Positions 50,189-58,402 of a stretch of 64,000 nt of DNA are shown in pieces. The stretch comes from Pedobacter sp. KBW06. Its GTDB lineage: Bacteria > Bacteroidota > Bacteroidia > Sphingobacteriales > Sphingobacteriaceae. Below the pieces are notes generated by a model. That model made no database searches, was not told the DNA's origin, and saw only the letters and a list, made by a program, of their open reading frames with translations. The stretch lies in contig NZ_QAJL01000001.1 in assembly GCF_003852525.1 (NCBI RefSeq), positions 62,001 through 126,000 on the forward strand. The letters are read 5' to 3'. How positions within the stretch are numbered: position 1 is the first letter of the stretch; each line of letters opens with the position of its first letter. A program made the translations under genes and the position numbers.

Positions 50189-51352
50189 TTAATCCTTTAA
50201 CAGTTCCCTGCTGATGACCAGTTGCTGAATTTCTGAGGTGCCCTCCCCGATCGTGCACAGCTTGGCATCCCGGTAAAACTTCTCTGCCGGATAATCCCGG
50301 GTATAGCCATAACCTCCAAAGATCTGTACGGCTTCGGTGGCATTCTTTACCGCTACTTCTGAGGCATAGTATTTAGCCATTGCGGCCGCTACCGTTACTT
50401 TTTCGCCCGTGTCTTTTAAGCGGGCTGCTTCACGCGTCAGCAATATCGAGGCCTGCAGTTCTGTGGCCATATTGGCCAGTTTAAAAGCGATGGCCTGAAA
50501 GTTCGCGATCGGCTGTCCGAATTGTTCCCTCACTTTTGCATAATCCCTGGCCACCTCATAGGCACCCTGGGCAATCCCGACCGACAAGGCCGCGATGGAA
50601 ATCCGGCCGCCATCCAATATTTTCATCGCCTGACGGAAACCATCTCCCGGATTTCCCAGTAAATTTTCCCGGGGAACCCGGCAATTGTCAAAATGTAAGG
50701 CGGCTGTTTCTGAGGCACGCATCCCCATTTTATCTTCCTTTTTACCGGAAGAAAATCCGGGTGTGCCCTTTTCCACCACGATGGCAGAAATGTTGTTCGA
50801 CTGTCCGATTGCTCCGGTTCGCACCATCACCACGGCAATCTGAGCGGATTCTGCATGGGTAATCCAGTTTTTAGCACCATTCAACACATAATGATCGCCT
50901 TCTAAAACTGCCGTTGTTTCCATTCTCAGTGCATCCGATCCGGTATTCGCCTCCGTCAGCGCCCAGGCACCAAGCCATGCACCTGAAGCCAGAAACGGCA
51001 GCCAGCGCTGCTTTTGGTATTCGTTCCCAAACATCAGAATATGATTGGTACTTAAGGAATTATGGGCAGCAAAAGAGAGGCCTACCGCACCACATACTTT
51101 ACTAATCTCTATGATAATTTCTATATAATCGGCATATTGTAAACCGGCCCCGCCATATTCCTGCGGCACCAGTACGCCCAGCAGGCCCAGCTCACCCAGT
51201 TTCTGAAAAACTTCCAGGGGAAACTGCTGGTCCTTATCCCAGTCCATCATTTCCGGACGGATGTGGCGATCGGTAAAGTCCTTCACCATTTCTAATATCG
51301 ATTCTCTATATTCGGTTGCAACGATTGCATCCAGGATAGGCATACTACTCAT
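50189..51352 (-). CDS. Acyl-CoA dehydrogenase
   Basis: Starting at the ATG at 51352 the protein has 387 residues, the family norm; the longer frame upstream covers another gene. Marks are [44 protein letters not shown], and the C-terminal [38 protein letters not shown] with catalytic Glu in IGEGTSE. It introduces a 2,3-double bond into acyl-CoA with FAD. The ATG overlaps the end of the STAS-like gene by 8 bp. Confidence 0.92.
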   Translation of the reverse strand: MSSMPILDAIVATEYRESILEMVKDFTDRHIRPEMMDWDKDQQFPLEVFQKLGELGLLGVLVPQEYGGAGLQYADYIEIIIEISKVCGAVGLSFAAHNSLSTNHILMFGNEYQKQRWLPFLASGAWLGAWALTEANTGSDALRMETTAVLEGDHYVLNGAKNWITHAESAQIAVVMVRTGAIGQSNNISAIVVEKGTPGFSSGKKEDKMGMRASETAALHFDNCRVPRENLLGNPGDGFRQAMKILDGGRISIAALSVGIAQGAYEVARDYAKVREQFGQPIANFQAIAFKLANMATELQASILLTREAARLKDTGEKVTVAAAMAKYYASEVAVKNATEAVQIFGGYGYTRDYPAEKFYRDAKLCTIGEGTSEIQQLVISRELLKD

Positions 51353-51791
51353 AACTATTGATTTTAAGATATTCCTTAACTGCTTTCCATTTATTAAAGC
51401 CTTCCAGACTTTTAAGTTCGCCTTTGGCAAGCCATGCCAGTGCTTCATCGGTATGGATAAAGACCTTGCAGGCCCCGGCAGAGATGGCTTCAAAATTGGT
51501 TTTACATACTTTCTCATACCTGGATTCGGGAACAACAAGCGCAATGCCCTGCTCATATTGCTGAAGTAAGGGCAGGTATTTCTGCATCCATCCTTTCGCC
51601 ATTTTCCCCAGGCCGGGTGTATTTTCAAAACTGGCATCGTCCCTGATATTGAGCAAAGCATAGGGTTGTTCCCGATCCAGCCATTTCCCATAATGGCCGA
51701 GAACTTTCAGGTAATCTTCCGGGGAAACCGTTCCATAACTCAATGAAATATTTAAAGGGTAAAACAAGTCTGTACAAGTGTGGTTGATCAT
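51345..51791 (-). CDS. STAS/SpoIIAA-like protein of unknown function
   Basis: This 148-residue soluble protein resembles SpoIIAA-like domains ([58 protein letters not shown]), including the F-x-D-x-x-E-A-L-A-W-L end. The stop overlaps the acyl-CoA dehydrogenase start. Its role there is not clear. A long hairpin lies just upstream. Confidence 0.65.
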   Translation of the reverse strand: MINHTCTDLFYPLNISLSYGTVSPEDYLKVLGHYGKWLDREQPYALLNIRDDASFENTPGLGKMAKGWMQKYLPLLQQYEQGIALVVPESRYEKVCKTNFEAISAGACKVFIHTDEALAWLAKGELKSLEGFNKWKAVKEYLKINSYE

Positions 51792-51828
51792 TTTCTTTTG
51801 GATGTATTTGTTTTTATAATGATGAAGC

Positions 51829-51878
51829 CATCATGCGCCTGTAATTCATAGGGTTTTATAAGCAACAGGTGCATGATG
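51829..51878. promoter_or_regulatory. Intercistronic 14-bp stem with a 22-nt loop
   Basis: CATCATGCGCCTGT (51829-51842) and ACAGGTGCATGATG (51865-51878) pair at 13 of 14 places (one G-T). It lies between the membrane acyltransferase and the STAS-like gene. No T-run follows on the minus strand, so termination would be inefficient; mRNA processing or regulation is possible. Confidence 0.6.
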
Positions 51879-51889
51879 CTTTCAGCGCA

Positions 51890-52996
51890 TCAATTGGGTT
51901 TAACAAGCGCTTCCTTTTTTTCTGAAGCCTGCTTTTTCCTTTTTCCTGTGCTGAGGTATTCCCAGCCTGCCGTGAGCAACATCGTCAGTGCAATAAACAA
52001 GATGAGGTAAGGCACTACCAGTCTGCCCGGCAGGGAGTTATAAGGTGTAAAGGCCCATCCCCAGTAAATCAGAATCCATTGAAGGATATAAATTCTTGTG
52101 ACATTCCTGCTGCAGAAACGAATTCCTTTGGTGATGCCTGCGGTGAGGTAAGGACTGAGGAAAGAAAGCAGGGAAAGGAAGGTCAGCAGTTGTCCGCAAT
52201 ACATGATCAATGCCCCATGTTTCCGGTGGTAATAATCCGATCCGAACTGCCCCTCAGGGTCAACCTTTATCAATAGGAAACCAATCGTGAACAGGAGGAG
52301 CCCAATGCCAAGAAAGATCAGCATCGTGCGTTTTAAGCTGCTGTAATTGCGGATAAAATACCCGGCCGTCATCCCGAGTAAGGGAAAGGCCAGCCATGGG
52401 AAAATGGGAAAATAGACCTGGAAATTCTGCCCGTAAAACAGCTGCAGAAAATAGTTTTGCGGGGCATACTGTTCCTGATACAGGAACGGTGCGAGGCCCA
52501 GCAAAGGAATGGCCAGCAGCAATGCCCAGATCTGGTAATTGCGGACGTACTGAAACAGGAGCGCGCAAAAGATATAGGCGATCCCGGCAAATTGCAGGAT
52601 GTCGGCAATAAAGATGAAGCTCAGCAGTCCGGCAGTATCGTTCAGTCTTCCTGTTTCCGCAAACAATGCTTCAGGAAAAGTTCCGAACAGGGTAATCGTA
52701 GGAAAGAACTTCAGGAAATTGAGCACATATCCCGTCGCGATTAAGATCAGTCCTCTGGAACAGATCTGCCGGGGTGTTTTAGGAGAAGACAGAACAATGG
52801 CCAGCCCCATGGAGAAAATAAAGGCAGGTGCACCGATGCCTTCTGCGCAGAAAGCGATCCAGGTGATGGCAGTAGAACCGATCACCTTTGGCGTACCATA
52901 CATGATTACAATGTGTCCGAGGAACATAAAAAAGACCGCAAAGGCTTTCATGATGTCCAGGGCAATGAATTTATTTTGTGGTGTAAGCGTTTTCAT
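51890..52996 (-). CDS. Multi-pass membrane acyltransferase-like protein (DUF1624/acyltransferase-3 type)
   Basis: The 368-residue protein has about ten hydrophobic segments. It begins FIALDIMKAFAVFFMFLGHIVIM, with the family's early Asp and a membrane His, then AEGIGAPAFIFSMGLAIVLSS. The match could be to DUF1624/heparan-alpha-glucosaminide N-acetyltransferase or to acyltransferase-3 proteins; I cannot separate them by eye. It lies 21 bp downstream of the lysine N-hydroxylase gene, so it may acylate or export the siderophore product. Confidence 0.7.
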   Translation of the reverse strand: MKTLTPQNKFIALDIMKAFAVFFMFLGHIVIMYGTPKVIGSTAITWIAFCAEGIGAPAFIFSMGLAIVLSSPKTPRQICSRGLILIATGYVLNFLKFFPTITLFGTFPEALFAETGRLNDTAGLLSFIFIADILQFAGIAYIFCALLFQYVRNYQIWALLLAIPLLGLAPFLYQEQYAPQNYFLQLFYGQNFQVYFPIFPWLAFPLLGMTAGYFIRNYSSLKRTMLIFLGIGLLLFTIGFLLIKVDPEGQFGSDYYHRKHGALIMYCGQLLTFLSLLSFLSPYLTAGITKGIRFCSRNVTRIYILQWILIYWGWAFTPYNSLPGRLVVPYLILFIALTMLLTAGWEYLSTGKRKKQASEKKEALVKPN

Positions 52997-53017
52997 ATTA
53001 AGTTTAATTGTTCAGAT

Positions 53018-54331
53018 TTAAAGGCCCATGGGAATCCCAAAGTCCTGGAAAGCAATCCGGTCTTCCAGTTCAAATGCTTCTTTTTCGGGTCCGAGGATAT
53101 GGTTGAGGATGCGTGCATTGCGGTATGGCCCCATCCCCAGGTCTGAAGTCAGAATCCCATGGGAAGAAAGCTCTGCATTGAGCACATAGATCTCCCCCTC
53201 ATTTTTGTCGACACTAAAATTTGCCGCTACTTTAAATCCGCCGCTTTCATCCCGGTTGATCCGGTCGTTCACAAACTTCAAAAACGCCGGTTCCTGATGG
53301 CGGTAGCCTGTTGCCAGGATCACATAGTCCGACTGGATTTTAAAATCTTTTTCCAGCTGGGTATGCTGTAATCCAAGTTCAAAACCGGTGTATTTATTGC
53401 CCGTTAAAGATTGCAGCAATACATTGGGCAGGATCCTGATCGGCAGCGGTTCCTTTTTATAGAGGTCTTTATGGTACAGTTCATTGTAAATCTCATCGAT
53501 CAGTTCCTGGTTGATGCCCTTATATAGGATTTCCTGACGGGAAATGATCTGCGCCCTTTTTTGTTCCGGAAGGCCATGGAAATAGCTCAGGTAATCCGGT
53601 GAGGTATGCTCAAAGGTCAGCTTGGAGTTTTCCATCGGGAAAAAGCGTTCTGCTGCCGTGATCCAGTTCAGTTGAAACTGCTTATCGTCCATTTCCTGAA
53701 GCAGGTCCTGGAACATTTCCGCAGCGCTTTGTCCGGAACCAATAATGCTGATGCTGCTTCCCGGCTTGAGGTAACTCTTCCGGTACAGGTACTGCGAGGA
53801 ATGGAACACCCGTTCCCTGCTACATTCTTCGGCACATTGCGGCATCAGGGCAGTCGTCCCGGTACCTACCACCAATCTTTTGGAGAGATAGGTTTTAGTG
53901 CTCCTGTTGATCAGGTCATGAACGCTGATCTCATAATATCCTTCCGGATGGTATTCAATTCCCGTAACGACATGGCTAAAGCGGAGCTCCGGCAGCTGAT
54001 CTGCCACCCAGCGGCAGTAATCATTGTATTCTTTTCGTGTGACATAAAATGTTTCCTTAATGCAGAACCGGAACAGCATTTTCTTTTTCTTCAGGTAATT
54101 GGTAAAGCTGAAGGGATTGGTAGGATCAACGGAAGAAACCAGGTCGGCAAGAAAGGGCACCTGTAAAGTACTCCGTTCAATCAGCAAACCGGGATGCCAG
54201 TTGAAAGAAGGGGCCTGTTCAAAGAACAAGGTTTTCAGGGGCAGTTCATGGGATAAGGCCGCAAAGCCCAGGTTAAAAGGTCCGATGCCAATACCTATGA
54301 CATCGAGTATGTTATTATTGTAGTGATTCAT
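53018..54331 (-). CDS. L-lysine/L-ornithine N-hydroxylase (IucD-like)
   Basis: The 437-residue flavoprotein has the FAD site GIGIGPFNLG, the substrate block W-H-P-G-L-L-I, the NADPH site IIGSGQSAAEMFQDLL, the RRYF-like NSKLTFEHTSPDYLSYFHGLP segment, and the ILATGYRHQEP motif. It makes N6-hydroxylysine (or N5-hydroxyornithine), the first step of hydroxamate siderophores. It sits 14 bp after the fused NIS/GNAT gene, so the two are cotranscribed. Confidence 0.93.
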   Translation of the reverse strand: MNHYNNNILDVIGIGIGPFNLGFAALSHELPLKTLFFEQAPSFNWHPGLLIERSTLQVPFLADLVSSVDPTNPFSFTNYLKKKKMLFRFCIKETFYVTRKEYNDYCRWVADQLPELRFSHVVTGIEYHPEGYYEISVHDLINRSTKTYLSKRLVVGTGTTALMPQCAEECSRERVFHSSQYLYRKSYLKPGSSISIIGSGQSAAEMFQDLLQEMDDKQFQLNWITAAERFFPMENSKLTFEHTSPDYLSYFHGLPEQKRAQIISRQEILYKGINQELIDEIYNELYHKDLYKKEPLPIRILPNVLLQSLTGNKYTGFELGLQHTQLEKDFKIQSDYVILATGYRHQEPAFLKFVNDRINRDESGGFKVAANFSVDKNEGEIYVLNAELSSHGILTSDLGMGPYRNARILNHILGPEKEAFELEDRIAFQDFGIPMGL

Positions 54332-54345
54332 GATAGAGATAGGGT

Positions 54346-56067
54346 TTAGATATTCACGTAGATATTGGTGCAGGAGCGCTCCAAAACGTCTTTTACTGCT
54401 TCCTGAAACTGCTCCCTCAGGCAGAAGGTCAGATTGGAAGTCTTATAAGGCAGGACTAAAGCCTTGTTGAATTCACAGCCTACTTTGGTAATGAGGTTAT
54501 GTGTCCCCATATGTGCCGCTGAGGCCTCCCCGATCATGCGGTGCAGTTTATCAAAGGAGAAAAAGTGTTCCATACACATGGTCAGTGCATAGTAGGAAAA
54601 ATTAGGAATGCGGCGTTCTGCAGGGGCAATCAGCATGTGGAAACCATAATCTCCGGGATGAAAAGGATAATACTTGCCCACTTCATCTTTGATGGCCCAA
54701 TACAGTTCCAGTGTAAAGATCGGCTCTCCGTTCAATGTCCCGATATAGGGATGCGAATAGTCTACCCCCAGGTGTTTGATGTAGGCTTCTTCCAGGTCTT
54801 TGATTGGCCCGTCCATCTCCCAGAACTTCTTGGTATAGTCCATGTTCACCCATTCATGGAGAATCTCGATATCCGTTTCCGGATTAAAGCCGCGAATGGC
54901 AATTTCCAGCTCTCCGTTATTGAAATAGCGTTTGTGCACCACTTCACCCGCACCGGGCTTGATCAGTTCAGGAACATAATACCGGGTATTGATCACATGG
55001 TTATGTACATGCAGGTACCTTTCTGTATACTCCTCTTCTTCTTTCTTTTCCAATAGCTGAGGGAGGCTGGCCCTGACTTTCAGTCGCACTGCATCCAGAA
55101 AATCCGCTTTACCGGCATGTTCCTTTTTCACATGATTCAGCTCTTCGTTCAGGTATTCCAGGAGTCGTTCTTCAGAAAGGAAACCAATCATACCGACGGC
55201 CCGGATCAATGGATAAAGGTGATGTGCCAGCAGGTGTGCCGCTAAGAAAGTGTTTAACTTCTCCCGGTTAAAGTTTTGCGGCAGCAGTGCCAGGTTTAAG
55301 GTTTGCTGCGTTCCCGGGAAGACGATTTGTTCCGGCAAGCCATCGTCGTCCAGGCATAAGCCGGTATGGAGATAAGTTGGCGAAAGCAAGACCCCTTCCT
55401 TCAGGTAAAGGTCTAAAGTACTTTTCAGCAGCTGATACATATAACGTTGTGCCCATTGTCCCGCTGCTTTTTCCGTTCCGATTTCCTTCCCCCTGGAAAA
55501 GGAAAGAATGGCACCCTGCAGCAGGGAGCAGGCATCCTGGTCGCCAAACTCATTAAAGAACAGGTCGCTGGCATGAAAATCATCATTCGGTGCCTTTTCC
55601 TGCCAGCGCGTCAGCGCCTCGTTTGCTTCCGCAGGGATCAGGTATTCCTGAGGCACATAATGTTCCAGCTCCCGCGATAAGGAATGCTCGTAAGCTGCCC
55701 CCAGGTCTTCCAGTTTGCGCTGTAATGCCGGTTTGGAAAGGTCCGGATAGATTTCCCTGATCAGGTGGTTTAAAGCCACATCCGGAGTGATCACTGTGAG
55801 CACATCGGTTCCTTCCTTGCGCCATGCCGGAGCAGGACCAAACAGGTGAAAGCCCGTCAGGGAATGGTAAGTAAGTGGATAATACAGTACGGAACCGGCT
55901 TGCTGAAGACTGATTTTAATGAAAGCATTTTCAGCACCGCTTTGCATATACGCCGCCAGGTCCTCATCATATTTCGGCAGCAGATCAAAGTAATACCAAT
56001 GGTTATATTCGCGGAGAATTAAGTTCAACAACAGATTAATTTGGTTGTTTTTGTCGTGTGGAGCCAT
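54346..56067 (-). CDS. Fusion: IucA/IucC-like domain with C-terminal IucB-type GNAT acyltransferase
   Basis: In this 573-residue protein, residues about 385-560 match the siderophore N-acyltransferase family (IucB/MbtK type): YTKKFWEMDGPIKDLEEAY, HPYIGTLNGEPIFTLELYWA, HPGDYGFHMLI. The N-terminal 370 residues resemble a reduced IucA/IucC synthetase: the FhuF-like part is seen around LKEGVLLSPTYLHTGLCLDDDGLPEQIVF (223-250), but the G-H-P-x-H-P ATP-binding motif of true synthetases is not visible. First gene of its operon, under AraC boxes. The GNAT should acylate hydroxylysine; the fate of the N-terminal part is open. Confidence 0.75.
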   Translation of the reverse strand: MAPHDKNNQINLLLNLILREYNHWYYFDLLPKYDEDLAAYMQSGAENAFIKISLQQAGSVLYYPLTYHSLTGFHLFGPAPAWRKEGTDVLTVITPDVALNHLIREIYPDLSKPALQRKLEDLGAAYEHSLSRELEHYVPQEYLIPAEANEALTRWQEKAPNDDFHASDLFFNEFGDQDACSLLQGAILSFSRGKEIGTEKAAGQWAQRYMYQLLKSTLDLYLKEGVLLSPTYLHTGLCLDDDGLPEQIVFPGTQQTLNLALLPQNFNREKLNTFLAAHLLAHHLYPLIRAVGMIGFLSEERLLEYLNEELNHVKKEHAGKADFLDAVRLKVRASLPQLLEKKEEEEYTERYLHVHNHVINTRYYVPELIKPGAGEVVHKRYFNNGELEIAIRGFNPETDIEILHEWVNMDYTKKFWEMDGPIKDLEEAYIKHLGVDYSHPYIGTLNGEPIFTLELYWAIKDEVGKYYPFHPGDYGFHMLIAPAERRIPNFSYYALTMCMEHFFSFDKLHRMIGEASAAHMGTHNLITKVGCEFNKALVLPYKTSNLTFCLREQFQEAVKDVLERSCTNIYVNI

Positions 56068-56122
56068 AATACAATTGAATTTTATAGGTAAGATCGGTTT
56101 GAGAACGGGATTGATACTGCGG

Positions 56123-56189
56123 TAAAATTAGCCTGGAACCTCCCTGGAGAGTTTACGAATTCGGAACTGTTATTTACTAATTTGGTTTT
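56123..56189 (-). promoter_or_regulatory. AraC-type promoter of the siderophore biosynthesis operon
   Basis: Two direct repeats begin at 56152 (TTTACGAATTCGGAACT) and 56173 (TTTACTAATTTGG...), 21 bp apart. On the minus strand they lie 21 bp upstream of TAATTTTA (56123-56130), a near match to the -7 element. The same layout precedes the TonB receptor. Confidence 0.7.
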
Positions 56190-56202
56190 TTTTGTCGCCG
56201 GA

Positions 56203-56240
56203 GCTAAAAAAAAAGCGCTTACAGACGAATCCGTAAGCGC
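56203..56240 (-). terminator. Terminator of the receptor operon
   Basis: GCGCTTAC (56215-56222) and GTAAGCGC (56233-56240) form a perfect 8-bp stem. On the minus strand it is followed by T9. It separates the receptor operon from the biosynthesis operon. Confidence 0.9.
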
Positions 56241-56261
56241 AGCGTTAACGAGAGGGAATTT

Positions 56262-56972
56262 TTATTTTGAGGAGTCCAGATTTCCGGAACCATCTTTTTG
56301 AAGGAAGAAACGGAAATTGAGGTAAAACTTCTCTGAGCTTTCCGTCGGGTTTTCCGGGCTGTCTTTATAGACACTCTGGATCTGCAGTTTTGCATACTTC
56401 CCTTTATTGGTTTTGAAGATGATCGTCCTGTTTTTCAGCGGCTTGACCACTTTCAGCAAAACGCCATTCTCAAAGGCAGACATCCAGCCCAGGATCCCCG
56501 GGCTTGTATCTCCGTTCAGGGTAAAACTTGCGTTGCCATATTTGCCTTCGTAATCTACCCTTTTGTTGTACACCTCATCATTGGCCGGGGCCTCAGTAAC
56601 CTGTTCAAAGGCTTTGGCTACAATCGTCATGAGTGCCTTCCCCTCATTTCCGGGGATCACACTTCCGGAGGTATAATTGCCATTGTTGACAATGATCCTG
56701 TTTAAATCACAGTCGAACGCAAAATCCCATTGATCGGTCCGGTGTGCCGATGCCGGCAGCACCTTCTGTTCATCAAGGCTATAGTACCATAAGCCTTCCG
56801 CGTCATCCTGAGCATCAGGAGATTTCTCCACGATCTGATCGGCAACTTTCAAATTGGAGACCTGCGTGAAATGCTGTGCAGGGATCACTTCCGCAACAGG
56901 CTGATCCTTTTTACAGGAAATCAGGATCAGTGTGCACAACACAGCGCACAGTGTAAATTTTGTAGTTTTCAT
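56262..56972 (-). CDS. HmuY-like lipoprotein
   Basis: The 236-residue lipoprotein has a signal ending in LILISC. It shows HmuY-family features: WYYSLDEQKVLPASAHRTDQWDFAFDCDLNRIIVNNG, then K-Y-A-K-L-Q-I-Q-S-V-Y-K-D-S, and a FYLNFRFFLQKDGSG end. HmuY proteins capture haem at the surface for TonB receptors; in this siderophore locus it could bind haem or siderophore. It is 11 bp after the beta-propeller lipoprotein and ends the operon. Confidence 0.82.
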   Translation of the reverse strand: MKTTKFTLCAVLCTLILISCKKDQPVAEVIPAQHFTQVSNLKVADQIVEKSPDAQDDAEGLWYYSLDEQKVLPASAHRTDQWDFAFDCDLNRIIVNNGNYTSGSVIPGNEGKALMTIVAKAFEQVTEAPANDEVYNKRVDYEGKYGNASFTLNGDTSPGILGWMSAFENGVLLKVVKPLKNRTIIFKTNKGKYAKLQIQSVYKDSPENPTESSEKFYLNFRFFLQKDGSGNLDSSK

Positions 56973-56983
56973 CTAAATTATCC

Positions 56984-58372
56984 TTATAGTCTATCCAGAC
57001 CCATTATTCTGATGTAGCCGGCAGCACTGGTAAAACCGGAGACTGCTGTTGTGGCGATTGGTGATGTTGCTGAACCAAAGGTTCCTGTATTCAGGGCAGG
57101 GATTTTCCTGATTCCGGCATTATTGGCCGGAGTAGAATTGTTGTAGATGAAGTAAACCTCATTGTTAATTAACCTGGCATTCTGATAAGCATAATAATTA
57201 TCCAGGGGAACATTGAGTCTTTTGCTCGCTTTAGTCAGCGCATTTACCGCAGTCCATTGCCAGATATCTGAGCGGTAAGAAACACCATGTCCTGATCCGA
57301 GATAGGTAACATCTGTTTTTGGAATTTTTGTATAAATGATGTTGTCATGAACCAGTAAGGCATTAAACTCACCTTTTCTTCCCGAAAAATTAGCTGCCAT
57401 ATCGATGTTCCAGCTGGCATTGATGGTATTTGAGGCGGCATCTATTTTCAAGATTTTAGAGAGGGAGGTCGAGGTTGCCATGTTTCCCAGCGTAGAGAAA
57501 TAAATATCTCCCGTCACTTCATCTCTGGAAACCAGGGGCGCATCATTAAACAGTCCGATATTGCTTGCTCCGGTAAAAGAACTTACCGTGATGTGGCCTG
57601 TAGATTTATTAAATGCGGCTACATACACATTGTTGTCGGCCTGCACCACTTGTTTCAACGAATTGTAGCTATTGCCAAACAAGACATCAGCAAAGATATA
57701 ATCGCCACGATCGATGATCATTTTTGAGCCGATCAGTTTGGTCGAGGCAGTGGTTGTTATCGGGTTCGTTACATTGCTTGCAGAAGGGTTAAACACTGCG
57801 GAGAAATCGATCGCTGTATAACCGGCTGCAGTCATTGGCGTAGCGGTCGGGTTAAACCTGAAAACCTTCAGGCGTTCTGCTGCAGGCGTCGCATCTGCAT
57901 TTGTATAATAGGCGGTATCCGGTTTATATAATGAAAAATTGATCTCATTCGTTTGCATCAGGGGTGATCCTCCAAGATTAAAGAAGGCACCGCTTTCTGT
58001 AACAGCTCCCGTTGAAGAAACGCTGTACCGCTGAATCCCCCGGCTCCCTACGTTACTGCTGCTCAGCTTATAAAGGTAATTGAATGCGGCCCGGCCTCCT
58101 ACTGCATAATTCACCCCAAAGTTCCCTGCTGCAGGGAAAGACAAGGTAGCAGGAAGTGTACCATAACCATTGATCGCGCCAGACCAGTAAAGGTCTCCTT
58201 TACCTCCCCATACCACCCATGGACCTGTAGGGCTCGTAAAACTTGGCGCCGCAGCCATACCGCCATTGAGCTTTAAAGCGCCGCTTTCATTAAAGGCTTT
58301 ATCTTTTTTACAGGAGGCTAAAAACAAGGTTGCCGCAGCGGCAAACATCGCAAATTGTGATTTTAAATTCAT
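56984..58372 (-). CDS. Beta-propeller-like lipoprotein of the receptor operon
   Basis: The 462-residue lipoprotein has a signal ending in TLFLASC. The mature part is strongly beta-rich with repeated Gly/Asn-rich blade-like segments. It takes the place that XusB-like DUF4374 takes in the other locus, but I cannot see the DUF4374 sequence marks, so it is at most a distant relative. It lies 30 bp after the receptor gene. I infer a surface siderophore-binding role. Confidence 0.65.
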   Translation of the reverse strand: MNLKSQFAMFAAAATLFLASCKKDKAFNESGALKLNGGMAAAPSFTSPTGPWVVWGGKGDLYWSGAINGYGTLPATLSFPAAGNFGVNYAVGGRAAFNYLYKLSSSNVGSRGIQRYSVSSTGAVTESGAFFNLGGSPLMQTNEINFSLYKPDTAYYTNADATPAAERLKVFRFNPTATPMTAAGYTAIDFSAVFNPSASNVTNPITTTASTKLIGSKMIIDRGDYIFADVLFGNSYNSLKQVVQADNNVYVAAFNKSTGHITVSSFTGASNIGLFNDAPLVSRDEVTGDIYFSTLGNMATSTSLSKILKIDAASNTINASWNIDMAANFSGRKGEFNALLVHDNIIYTKIPKTDVTYLGSGHGVSYRSDIWQWTAVNALTKASKRLNVPLDNYYAYQNARLINNEVYFIYNNSTPANNAGIRKIPALNTGTFGSATSPIATTAVSGFTSAAGYIRIMGLDRL

Positions 58373-58402
58373 CGTACTTGATTTTGGTTTTTAATTGAAC
58401 AT

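Noticed and set aside
51353..51691. N-terminal extension of the acyl-CoA dehydrogenase
   Set aside because: The extra 113 codons overlap the STAS-like gene in another frame and are Trp/Pro/Lys-rich; the ATG at 51352 gives the standard length.
53606..54166. 186-residue plus-strand ORF
   Set aside because: It is antisense to the well-supported lysine N-hydroxylase gene.
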